From assembly GCA_029204045.2 (NCBI GenBank), contig CM055063.1, positions 34,706,810 through 34,770,809 of the forward strand: DNA of 64,000 nucleotides, in the 5' to 3' direction. Below, one piece after another: positions 22,469-32,198 of this stretch (position 1 is the first letter of the stretch; each line of letters starts with the position of its first letter). Made by a program: the position numbers and the translations under genes. The stretch comes from Tillandsia leiboldiana. Its lineage: Eukaryota; Streptophyta; Magnoliopsida; Poales; Bromeliaceae. The notes beneath the pieces were generated by a model. The model ran no database searches. It worked only from the letters and a program-made list of their open reading frames with translations, and had not been told where the DNA came from.

Positions 22469-24919
22469 TTGGGAGGTAAATGGTATATTTTCTTGATGAT
22501 TGATGATTTCTCTCGATTTTCTTGGGTAGCATTTTTAAAAGAGAAAGCTGATACGTTTGATTCTTTTCATGAGATTTGCCATCGTATTATGATTGAAAAG
22601 AATGAAAAGATCATTCGTGTTAGGAGTGATAGAGGTGGAGAATTCATAAATTCCAAATTCATTGATTTTTGCACTTCCAACGGCATAAAACATGAATTCT
22701 CAGCACCCTATACACCTCAGCAGAATGGTGTTGTTGAGCGCAAAAACAGGGTTGTTCAAGAGATGGCGCGTGTGATGCTTCATAGCCGGAATTTACCGCT
22801 ACATTTTTGGGCTGAAGCTGTGAACACCGCTGTCTATGTCATTAATCGAGTGTATTTGCGCCCAGGAACTTTAAATACACCATATGAGCTGTGGTTTAGT
22901 AGAAAACCGGATATCAAATACTTTCGTATCTTCGGGAGTCGATGTTACATTTTACATGACCGTGAAAATCTTGGAAAGTTTGACTCTCGAAGTGACGAAG
23001 GGATCTTTTTGGGTTATTCTACGAATAGCAGAGCATATCGAGTATTTAACATCGAATCTAAAACGATTGTAGAATCTATAAATGTTAAAGTAGATGAAGC
23101 TTTTCACTTTGCATCTGAAAAATCTACCCTCGATATCTCTCTAGATGATGATACTCCTGTAAGTGCATCTTCTCATGATAATACTTCCAATATTAATGAT
23201 GCATCTAATGGTTCTTCAAGTTTATCTGATGTGCAGGAATCATCTCATATACCTCCGAGTACTCCGTTTCAACAAACGCTACGAATCTCCAAGGATCATC
23301 CTGAATCAAACATCATTGGAGATCCACAAGAAGGAGTTAGAACTCGGAGGCAGTTGGTTTGTGAATTCGCTTGCTACGTATCTTTAATCGAACCAAAGAA
23401 CATAGATGAAGCTCTTCAGGATGACTACTGGATTAAAGCAATGCAGGAAGAGCTCCATCAATTTGAGCGAAACAAAGTCTGGGAATTAACGAAGCCTCCA
23501 AAGCAACATAATGTGATAGGTACCAAATGGATTTTCAAGAACAAGAAAAATGAGGATGGTACTATCAAAAGGAACAAGGCACGATTAGTTGCTCAAGGCT
23601 ACTCTCAAGTAGAAGGTATAGACTTTGGTGAAACATTCGCCCCTGTAGCTAGACTCGAGTCCATTCGTATACTATTTGCTATTGCTTGTCATTTTAAAAT
23701 CAAATTATTTCAAATGGACGTTAAGAGCGCGTTTCTAAATGGGTTTTTAAATGAGGAAGTTTATATGGCTCAACAGAAAGGTTTTGTAGACCATAAACAA
23801 CCTAACCATGTTTTTCGTTTGAAAAAGGCTCTTTACGGTCTGAAACAAGCACCGCGAGCATGGTACGAAAGGTTGACAAAGCACCTTTTGGAGAAGGGCT
23901 ATACTCGAGGGGGAGCTGACAGGACTCTCTTTGTGAAGCATTATCAAAGCAATTTCATTGTAGCACAAATCTATGTCGATGACATTGTATTTGGCGCAAC
24001 AAGAGATAATGATGCTTCTAAATTCGCGGAGACCATGGAAAGCGAATTTGAGATGTCCATGATGGGCGTATTGACGTATTTTCTTGGATTGCAAATTAAA
24101 CAAAATGATGAAGGTATTCACTTGAGTCAATCCAAGTATGCAATGGAGTTGGTTAAAAAGTTTGACTTAGAAAATTCGAAGGATTTTCCGACTCCAATGG
24201 GAACTAGCCACAAGGGACTTGGAAGTGAATCACAAAGTGAGAATGTAGACGAGAAACTGTATCGAAGTATGATTGGAAGTCTACTTTACCTCACGGCTAG
24301 TCGCCCGGATATATCCTTTAGTGTTGGGATTTGCGCGAGATATCAATCAGCACCAAAGGAGGTTCACCTGAAAGCGGTGAAAAGGATCATCCGGTACATC
24401 AAAGGATCAATTAATTTCGGAATTTGGTATCCTATGGGAACTAGTTTGGATATTGTTGGATACTCAGATGCCGATTGGGCAGGATCAGTGGATGATCGGA
24501 AAAGCACGAGTGGTGCATGTTTCTATCTCGGCCATTGCCTTGTTGCATGGCACAGTAAAAAGCAGAATTGCATAGCACTCTCGACTGCCGAAGCGGAATA
24601 CATTTCAGCAGGTAGTTGTTCAACCCAACTCATTTGGATGAAAAGTGTGTTGAGCGACTTCCGGATTTCAGCATCTTCGGTAACAATTCTTTGTGACAAC
24701 ACAAGTGCAATTAACATTTCTAAAAACCCTGTGTTGCACTCTAGAACAAAACATATTGAACTTAGATATCATTTTCTTAGAGAGCTAGTTGAATCAAATA
24801 CTCTTCAACTTTCATATATTTCAACTGAGGATCAATTAGCTGACATTCTAACAAAACCTTTGGATCAAAAACGTTTTATTCACTTGCGAAAAGCAATTGG
24901 AATTCTTTCCTTGAAATAA
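22469..24919 (+). CDS. pol: Copia 2 pol: integrase core, RT, RNase H (no protease)
   Basis: An 816-codon open frame. The integrase core keeps its second Asp (about residue 54, SDRGGEF) and Glu (about residue 90, NGVVERKNR), 35 residues apart as in D35E. The first Asp and the HHCC domain are missing. A Ser-rich linker follows, then RT with WIFKNK and YVDD at residues 502-505, and RNase H with GYSDADWAG at about 664 and STAEAEY further on. The frame differs from gag, and no protease is present to release products. RT and RNase H look intact. The start codon is simply the first Met after the junction. Confidence 0.9.
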   Translation: MGGKWYIFLMIDDFSRFSWVAFLKEKADTFDSFHEICHRIMIEKNEKIIRVRSDRGGEFINSKFIDFCTSNGIKHEFSAPYTPQQNGVVERKNRVVQEMARVMLHSRNLPLHFWAEAVNTAVYVINRVYLRPGTLNTPYELWFSRKPDIKYFRIFGSRCYILHDRENLGKFDSRSDEGIFLGYSTNSRAYRVFNIESKTIVESINVKVDEAFHFASEKSTLDISLDDDTPVSASSHDNTSNINDASNGSSSLSDVQESSHIPPSTPFQQTLRISKDHPESNIIGDPQEGVRTRRQLVCEFACYVSLIEPKNIDEALQDDYWIKAMQEELHQFERNKVWELTKPPKQHNVIGTKWIFKNKKNEDGTIKRNKARLVAQGYSQVEGIDFGETFAPVARLESIRILFAIACHFKIKLFQMDVKSAFLNGFLNEEVYMAQQKGFVDHKQPNHVFRLKKALYGLKQAPRAWYERLTKHLLEKGYTRGGADRTLFVKHYQSNFIVAQIYVDDIVFGATRDNDASKFAETMESEFEMSMMGVLTYFLGLQIKQNDEGIHLSQSKYAMELVKKFDLENSKDFPTPMGTSHKGLGSESQSENVDEKLYRSMIGSLLYLTASRPDISFSVGICARYQSAPKEVHLKAVKRIIRYIKGSINFGIWYPMGTSLDIVGYSDADWAGSVDDRKSTSGACFYLGHCLVAWHSKKQNCIALSTAEAEYISAGSCSTQLIWMKSVLSDFRISASSVTILCDNTSAINISKNPVLHSRTKHIELRYHFLRELVESNTLQLSYISTEDQLADILTKPLDQKRFIHLRKAIGILSLK

Positions 24920-25855
24920 ACTTCTTTTTGAAACCTTTGCTTAGGATAGGTTTTGTTTTTGTTTTGTTTTGTTCATTATATATGTTTGTACATAGGACAT
25001 TAATTGAGCATAGATCATAATTGACTTTAATTGCATCTTTTCGCACATTTAGAAATTTATTATGCTTTTGCCATCATAATATTTCACTGTTGCAATGATC
25101 ATTTATGTTAATTAAATCATCTTCTGAGTGATCAAAGTCAATTTCTCTCTCAATGATCTCTTGGTATAGTCATTATCTTATTTGACTGCTTAGTCGAGTA
25201 TGAAATCGAGATCAATTTTTGGTTGAATACTTTATATCTTAAATAATTGATAGCCAATTGAGGGGGAGTCAAAGAAATGTAAAATGCTCAAAAGATGTGG
25301 AAAGAGTTACATCCCAATGAGGAGTGTGAAAACTACCACCACATGGAAGAAAGAGCTACCACCTCGGTCGTCCGAGTATTGTGTGCAGCTACCACATGTA
25401 TACCAAGCATGGTTGTTCAATTTTTGATTAAGTAAAATGCATGTTGAAATACTTGACTCCGTCAAATTTCAAGGTTGGTATAAGGTGGGTTTTTAAAGAA
25501 AGATGCTCAAAGAGCCACTCTCTTCAACAGATTGTCTAGATAAATTATCTACTATATTTGGGATTTCAAACATCTATTGATCTTTGTATTTCATTTTCTT
25601 TACTGAATTGATGATTTGATAAAGGCATTACTCATAAGATCAAGTTAGATGTAATTGAAGGTGTTCAACTTTAAGGGATTTAATTTTTGTAAATTCTCGT
25701 TTCATTTTTGGATATTATTGATAGATTTGGCATAATCTATTTCTTGTTGTATGAAACGATGATTTTTGTTTAAAGTTGATACACAAAAGTGCTTACAATC
25801 TTTTTCTGGTTTTTCTTGAATTTCTCTGAAATTTTTCTGAAGAAAAAGTTGGAGC
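24920..25855 (+). other. Spacer after pol in copia 2
   Basis: AT-rich and without a supported gene. It parallels 3866-4808 in copia 1, including an internal purine run at 25260-25269 (GAGGGGGAGT) and the CTCGG/CCGAG hairpin near 25365. Confidence 0.7.
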
Positions 25856-25856
25856 C

Positions 25857-25970
25857 GATCCGGATCGGGCAAGGTGATCCGGATCCCGAACGCAGGCTTC
25901 TTCCTGCGGCTGGCCGATCCGGATCGAAATCTCGATCCGATCCGGATCACGGCTAGGGTTTTAATAAGAA
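25857..25970 (+). promoter_or_regulatory. Internal palindrome cluster before shortened extra ORF
   Basis: Four GATCCGGATC palindromes start at 25857, 25876, 25915 and 25939, followed by TTTTAATAAG near 25959, a weaker TATA-like box than in copia 1. Two palindromes found in copia 1 are missing. Confidence 0.5.
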
Positions 25971-26083
25971 CAAGAGGGTTTTGATTTCTTTTACCTTAAT
26001 CTTTTGTTCTCAAGTCTCTAGAGCCTCTCTCTCTAGAACGATTGCACCTTGGAGCTTTTCAAACTCAAGTTCTTCGAATACAA

Positions 26084-26467
26084 GTAAGTTTTATTGATCA
26101 AAATCTCGGTTTTTCACCGTTTTTCTTTTTTCCTCCTCAAACGTGATGAATTTCTTGGATCGATTTCGTTTGCGGATGGTTTTTGATCAAATTTCTTTTG
26201 AAATAAGAACTCTGGGTAGATTAGTTTTGATTATGTGCTAGGTATTCCCAAGTTAAACGGATTTTTAGGCTTCGATTTCTAAAATTTCGGTTTTAGGGCA
26301 TATAATAAGGATTTTCGAAAATCATGCAATTGATCTATTTTTAAAAGTCATTTTGCAAAACTAATTTGATTCTTAGTCTCTCTACATGATTATGATTGTT
26401 TGGGTACAATTTTTCAAATTTTTGAAAATTAACAATTTTTCATGTGTTCTTGAGTTGGTCTTCACAG
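26084..26467 (+). other. Predicted 5'-UTR intron of shortened extra ORF
   Basis: Donor GTAAGT at 26084-26089 and acceptor TTCACAG ending at 26467 (384 nt, T-rich). They match the predicted intron of copia 1 (5096-5476) at both borders. The ORF starts 26 bp after the acceptor. Confidence 0.58.
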
Positions 26468-26492
26468 GATACATTTTTCACTAGCAATCAAA

Positions 26493-27206
26493 ATGGTGAT
26501 CACTTGGATTATTTTCCTACTTGCTGCCATGGTACATGTCAAGGATACTGCCAAGCCTAAGAAGGCTAAGAAAGCAAAGAAGACTAAGGATGATTCCGAC
26601 ACTGAATCAGAGACGGAGTCGATCGACTGGGATAACATCGAAATCGAGGGAACTGTCCCCATTGTCTCCAAAAGGAAAACAACTGCTGAAGCTTCAAAGC
26701 CTACTACTGCTGAAAAGGGCAAAGCCCCAATAGAAGAAACCTCTGGGAAGACAAGAAGAAAAGGTGTTGCTCGCAAAAGAGGGTGTGCTCAAGGAATCTC
26801 CAGTGAGCAACCAGCTGCTAGCCAAGCACCTCCACAAGACTTTATCAGCTCGGCTAGGATTAAGGAAAATGAAGAGGGAAGTGGAATTCAAATTACTGAA
26901 TCCCTCTCTAGAGCATACTCTGTACCTAGCGAATTCGCATGGACTGAAGACCATCATGCATCATCTGCCTCTACAACTCGTCCAGCGACTTCCAAGAGAA
27001 ACGCTCTAGAAGCTACTGTATTGGCCGCCATTCATCAGGACCAAAGAAGACTTTCTGCTGACCAAGAGAGATTGGCATTAGGTCTCCGACAAATGGCCAC
27101 TGACCAAAAACAGATGAAAAAGAAATGTTCCAAATTATCGCGAATGCTGAAAGGAATCTTGAACAAGATAGACGATACTAGCTCAGACAGTTCTGATTTG
27201 GCTTAA
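26493..27206 (+). CDS. Shortened extra ORF (central domain deleted)
   Basis: 237 codons. The N-terminus keeps a hydrophobic run (WIIFLLAAMV), followed by a Lys-rich and then an acidic segment, matching the layout of the 490-codon ORF of copia 1. The C-terminus is a Gln/Lys-rich coiled coil ending in an acidic SSDSSDLA tail, again parallel. The folded central domain of copia 1 (about 5900-6600) is absent. The two ends are quite diverged in sequence, so the deletion is not a recent event in this copy. Function unknown. Confidence 0.7.
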   Translation: MVITWIIFLLAAMVHVKDTAKPKKAKKAKKTKDDSDTESETESIDWDNIEIEGTVPIVSKRKTTAEASKPTTAEKGKAPIEETSGKTRRKGVARKRGCAQGISSEQPAASQAPPQDFISSARIKENEEGSGIQITESLSRAYSVPSEFAWTEDHHASSASTTRPATSKRNALEATVLAAIHQDQRRLSADQERLALGLRQMATDQKQMKKKCSKLSRMLKGILNKIDDTSSDSSDLA

Positions 27207-27973
27207 TCTTTTATGCTCTAACCCTTATCGTTTGTTTTTGCAGGTTTTTAAGGTTTAGGTTTTAGTTTTAGTTCTCAGGATTTTCTTGATTGTGAACTTT
27301 TTAACTCTCCTTAAATTTTTAGTAATTTTGGCTTTGTTTGTGACAACAAGGGGGAGAGAGTTTAGAGAGAACTTGAACAATGATTGAACAATGATGATGT
27401 GAAGTTTAGAGAGAACTTGAACAATGATTGAACTTGAACAATGATTGATGTGAATGTGTGAACATCAAGGTAAGTATCACTTCAACTTTGACTTTGGTGA
27501 AAGGTAAGTATCACAACTTTGGTTTTTATCTTGTGATTTGTTGCATGTTCCTACTAACTATTCGACTAACTATTTGGACATGTATTATTACTAACAAGTT
27601 GTTTGATTACTAACAAAGCAAAGTTATGACATTTGGAATTTTATTGCTTAGAAGATATGTCAATGTTTGATTGTGATCTTATTACATATCTGCATTACTC
27701 AATGTCATGGTGAGCATAAACTCTATCTCTGTTAGGTTTTGAATGCTAAATATTCTTGAGGTATCTAACGATCTCTTTTTGTTAAGAATGATTTCTTTGT
27801 GCAGAGAGTACAGATGTCTAAGTCTAGAGTCTGTTTTAGGAGTTTATCTCATGGTTTTAAATTTTTGGATCTCCATTGTAAATTTTTGTTGTATGGTGAT
27901 AGCAAAAAAAATATCTTTTTGAATTTTCTTTAGTGGATCTGTGTTTTGTCACGAAACCGCCAAAGGGGGAGAT
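27207..27973 (+). other. 3' tail of copia 2 with short direct repeats and polypurine tracts
   Basis: No gene is supported. An imperfect direct repeat of about 45 bp (GTTTAGAGAGAACTTGAACA) lies at 27359 and 27404. A purine run at 27348-27360 mirrors copia 1 at 7147. The true polypurine tract AAAGGGGGAGA is at 27962-27972. Confidence 0.72.
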
Positions 27974-29272
27974 TGTTACGGAATTTGAGTTGGCGTAGTT
28001 TCGTGAAAGGTTCAAGTCTTGAAGATTGAAGGTGAAGAAAGTTGGATCATTTAACTCAATCTCAAGAAAGAAGAATTCAAAAGGATCAGGTATGTTTAAC
28101 TAAAGATTATTGGTGATCCGAATACTTCTTGTAGTGTAGAAACACCTGGAAGAATTTTTATCTGCATAAAAATCAAAAACTGGTGTTCGGACATGTTCAG
28201 GATCCGGATCAGAGCCAGCGATCCGGATCCCGAAGGTTGTTGTTTCATACATTACTTCAATCCGGATCGCAGCATCTCACGATCCGGATCGCGAACGTTG
28301 AGTTTTCTGAAATGTATGAACGATCCGGATCAGGCATTCCGATCCGGATCCCGAACGTTTGTTTTCTGGAAACCGTCTTTATTGCTACTGCAATCCGGAT
28401 CGCCCAAATCCGATCCGGATCGCCGTCCGTCAAAATTCCAGAAATGTTAGGTTTTTGATTCTTATCTTCTTCCAAATGTTTCTAACCTATAAATAGACCC
28501 TATGACTCTTTTTCTAGGGTGAATCCAAAAATCCACATAATCGATATAGAGCCGTCATATTCAAATATCATCTTATACGGCCTAGATCCACATATAGAGA
28601 AGAAAGGAAATCATTAGAGAATACTCTATGTTTCTTCATCTATATTGATTAGTTTGATTCTAGGTTTTCATACTCACATCTTGAGTTGAATCAAACTAAT
28701 GAATACTTAGATGGTATTTCCGATCTATCTTTGATCTAAGTATTCGGCGGATCATCACTACCCAAAAAACAATGATTTCCCCAAAATCGGCGCGTGGATT
28801 CGCGTGTCCTTGTGGATTCAAGGTTCAACCGCTCTCGTGGATTCGGAGCGAGGCACGTTCGTGGATTCGAAGGGTGCTATTGGGTGCAGACCGTGGATTC
28901 GGTCGGACGTCGTGGATTCGACGTTGGACGCCGTGGATTCGGCGTTGGGCGCAGATCGTGGATTCGAGAAGCGTCGCGGAGCGAGCGGAGAAGATCCTCT
29001 AGGAGCGTATGGAAAAGGTTGAGTAGTAAGTGTGTACGGTAAATCACCTTGTACGTGTTTTAATTCTAGTGGATTTCTGCCGTGTTATCGGTCCCGTGGT
29101 TTTTTACTCCGGTGATGGAGTTTTCCACGTAAAAATCTTGCGTGTTATTTTTATTTCCGCATTGGGTTTTTATCGCAACGATTTTTTGAGTGTTTATACG
29201 TTTACACCTATTCACCCCCCTCTAGGTGTTTTTTTTTCCCCTATTTAGATCTACATTACATATAACCCAACA
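27974..29272 (+). repeat. Copia 2 3' LTR
   Basis: 1299 bp, nearly identical to 19044-20339. Differences include one palindrome base near 28290, a longer T run near 29231 and a few transitions. The constant-loop hairpin array is at 28790-28975. Confidence 0.95.
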
Positions 29273-29277
29273 TAATC

Positions 29278-30701
29278 CTCTACAAGATCCAATGCACACA
29301 CACACTTCACGTAGCTTTCACTGCTCAAGGCGAAATCCACGGGACGCGCACTCGACTCGGCTCCGCGCAACACCCAGGCAAGAAAAACGTCGCAGAAAAC
29401 GCCACCCTGAGAGAAAAAGAGAGAAAAACCACAAAACTCCATCAGACCCGGCCGTCGAAAGCGCCGCGCGTGTGCCGCAGCAAGCTGCCCAGCCGCTGCC
29501 GCGCTGCGCCAGGGCCCGCCGCGCGGCGCCTGGGCCTGCCGCGTGGCAGCCCGGCCCGTTGTGCGCCTGCAGCGCGCAGCGCAGACGCAGCGCCCTGCGC
29601 GCGCCTGCAGCGCGCGGCCGCTGCCGTGCTGTGCGCTGCGCTCGCCCGCGGCTGTGCGGCGCCCGCAGCGCGCACCCGCGCAGCCACCTCCACCTCCTGC
29701 AGCCACACAAGCAAGGACAGTAGTCGAAGCACACCATCTCCATCAACAACACCAACCCACTCCAAAACCACCATTAAAGGTCAAATATCAAGCTTCTAAA
29801 AAAAAACCCGCACATACCATATTGAGGCTCTTCACGCGCTCTCCGCTCGGCAACCACCCGAAGGTCCTCCAATAGCAAGTCCTCACAACACTCCTCTCAT
29901 TTCCATTTTTTACATCCTCTCATTTCAACTACTTCATCTCCTTCTTCCACCCTCTTTCTTTCCTCTGTTCTTTCTTTTTTCCTCTGCTCTGCAGGGATGA
30001 AGAGATCATGAGGTGGCAATGGCTATTAATTAAGGATGGAAGCTTAATTAATGCGATTGGTGAGAGGCAAAGGGGAAAAGACTAAAACGCCCTCCTCCAA
30101 ACAAATATCCCAACACACAAAATCCACTACCATTTTCTTTTTCTTTCGCTAACTCTCTCTCTCTTAAGCCTATACTTCACAAACTAAAGCCACAAAATAA
30201 ATTAATCAATTAAATAATCCAAATAAAGCCAACTCCAACTCACTTTTTGCCTTCGGGGCCTCCGCCTCCGTCCGGAACCTCCCGAACTCCGCTGTAATCA
30301 GAAAATACACATGTCCCCAGCTTTTTCTCCTCAAAAAGCTCAACCGTAGAGTCGGGGTGCTCAATCCAAAAATCGGCTCCAAAATTGCTAGTTCCGACTC
30401 ACTTTTCGCTTTCGGGTCCTCCGCGTCAGTCCGGAACCTCCCGAACTCCGCTGTAATCTGAAAATACTCCTGTTTCAAGTGTTCCCAATTTTTCTGTACA
30501 CCACGGTTGAGTCGGGGCTTCCCAAACCAGTACTCCATCGGCGAACAAAGCCCGAAAACTCCGAATCAAGCTGGGGCTTCCGCGTTGATCCGATTCATCC
30601 CGAACTCATCTGTAAACAAAAATGGAACACGCCCAAAGCGATCCTCCACATCACGCCATCATGCGAGGTCGGTGCGCTATACGAAATCCCGGTATTCTAC
30701 A
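29278..30701 (-). repeat. G2 5' LTR, second part
   Basis: Resumes exactly after the TAATC target duplication and matches 12088-13506. Its GC-rich block (about 29455-29690) is rearranged relative to the other LTR. It ends TATTCTACA, then ATAGC. Confidence 0.92.
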
Positions 30702-31964
30702 ATAGCTCTGGGAGCTGTGACATGCTTGTGGTTGGACTAGGTAGAAATTACCTGAGTGTCCCATCGGGCGTGCCAAGAAGGTTGCTGGGGCCAAAATGTG
30801 GCTTGCGCGTGATCAGCCCTTGCTGGGTGACCCTCTAGAGGTGTCGAAGTGCGTCGTGTGCCTACAATCAAGCGATCGGACCGATGAGGGATCTGCTTGG
30901 CCGGGTTCTCCTCTGGTATCTCCTCGCAACCGCAACGATCGGTGACTGCCGAAGCGAGTTCGCGGAGGTAGAGAGGGATCGCTGGTTTCGACTTAAAACA
31001 GCCGAACCGGGTGTAGATAAATGTACGGCTGATGAGCAGATTATAACTTTAAAGCACAAAAATCACCAATAGAGATACGGTTGATTGGCCGGTTTGCTCT
31101 CTAAAGGGAAAAAAGCAAATAAAGACACGGCTAAGCCGATTTACACTATAAATGCAAGGATAAATAAAGACATGACCGAATAGCCGGTTTACACTTTATA
31201 TTGATAAAGAAGAAGGGAATACAAATAGGGGGAAAAGGATATAAGGATTACAATTAAGCCAACTCCTAGGAAAGCAGTAAAAAGAAGAAAAAAAAAGTTA
31301 AGTTAACCTACTCCTAGATAAATGAAGAAGCTGGGGTGGTATCGTGCTTACGAGGTTGCTGGACCCCGATTCCTTCGATGGTTCACTTATTTATACAGTT
31401 CCGAACCAAGATTATTGGGCGCCAATTTTGAATTTCGAATGATCGGCGTAATTTGGGGAGAATCGACGTGTAGTCCTCAACAGCCTTCTTTTGAGTCGAT
31501 AGGATAGAGGCTGATTTCCGTCTAGGCTCGTCCCCTCATAGTTGCGCCAGAAACGTTATTTTCGGCGTTTTCTGACGCTAGGCGTTGCTTGCCCTTTTGG
31601 GCTAATTGCGGAATTCGCGCCTGCCTTCCTTTTCGAAATCCTTCCTTCACTAGTTTGAAATTCCTCGAGACCAATTCCAATTCCCGCCCCTTCTGTCGAT
31701 TGGCTGGGAAGGTCTAGTAGGTGTTGTCAGCCGAAGTCGGTCTTGAGTCATCCGTGACTTCTTCTGTCGGTTGTTTCTCATGTCGGCTGATGCCCTCAGC
31801 CGATAGCAGGTGTAGTGTGCTGTGCTTCTATGAAACTAAAATCAATCCAGATCAGTATGCGGGCCCTTCTTCAGTTGACCCTCTTTTTTTATTGGCTGAT
31901 GATTTTAGTCGATGGAGTACACCATGTGTCGCTTTCTTGTGTGGTGAAAAATCTAGTCTAAACA
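30702..31964 (-). mobile_element. C1 gypsy: leader, primer site and 5' LTR
   Basis: Right-hand part of the minus-strand C1 element split by G2. A primer-site-like block (complement TTGGCACGCCCGATGGGA) lies at 30757-30781, next to an LTR at 30783-31964 that starts TGCTGGGGCC and ends AAACA. The same LTR and primer block occur in C2 at 46566-47597. The primer site is not the tRNA-Met type. The LTR has direct repeats containing GGTTTACACT at about 31080-31200 and no supported gene. Confidence 0.82.
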
Positions 31965-32198
31965 CCTATCTCCTACCGTTATCTTGTCAGAAGGCAACAG
32001 CCTAACTCTCAGGAGTAGAGTCGTTCCCAAACAAGTGGAAAATGACCGGGCCAGCAGCGCCGGACACGCGGGCAATCCGCCACCGACGCTACCAGAGGCC
32101 CCTGAGACCAATGGGAGGTCGGCACCACTGGAGCCAACCCTTCCTCAGCTATTCGGGCAAATGGCCCAAATATTGGAAACCATCGAGAGGACACAAGC
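31965..32198 (+). pseudogene. gag: E gypsy gag, N-terminal fragment
   Basis: Plus-strand frame from ATG 31984, Pro/Glu-rich with a predicted helix (LFGQMAQILETIERTQ). It is cut at 32198 by solo LTR D and continues at 35521. The left end abuts the C1 LTR, so C1 inserted into E. It belongs to the same Gag family as C1 and C2 but in opposite orientation. Confidence 0.6.

Larger units (their letters stand above)
19044..29272 (+). mobile_element. Copia element 2, Sirevirus-like, complete ends
   Basis: A 10.2-kb element with LTRs at 19044-20339 and 27974-29272 and TSD TAATC at 19039-19043 and 29273-29277. The undisturbed target is visible in the other G2 LTR near 12085-12095. The LTRs differ at roughly nine places in 1.3 kb, so the insertion is young. 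Coding content: gag with one stop, no protease, integrase core, RT, RNase H and a shortened extra ORF. It shares the protease/integrase deletion junction with copia 1. Confidence 0.95.
9951..30701 (-). mobile_element. G2: minus-strand Tekay-like gypsy, interrupted by copia 2
   Basis: The two LTRs (9951-13506, and 16948-19043 joined to 29278-30701) flank a 3.4-kb interior. The TSD ATAGC is seen at 9946-9950 and 30702-30706. Without copia 2 the element is about 10.5 kb. On the minus strand the order is LTR, tRNA-Met-type primer site, decayed gag, protease/RT remnants, purine tract, LTR. RNase H, integrase and chromodomain are not visible. The gag and RT remnants align with G3 at 55375-58184, a Tekay/Del-type chromovirus. 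The LTRs are about 98% identical in the parts I compared. Confidence 0.92.
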
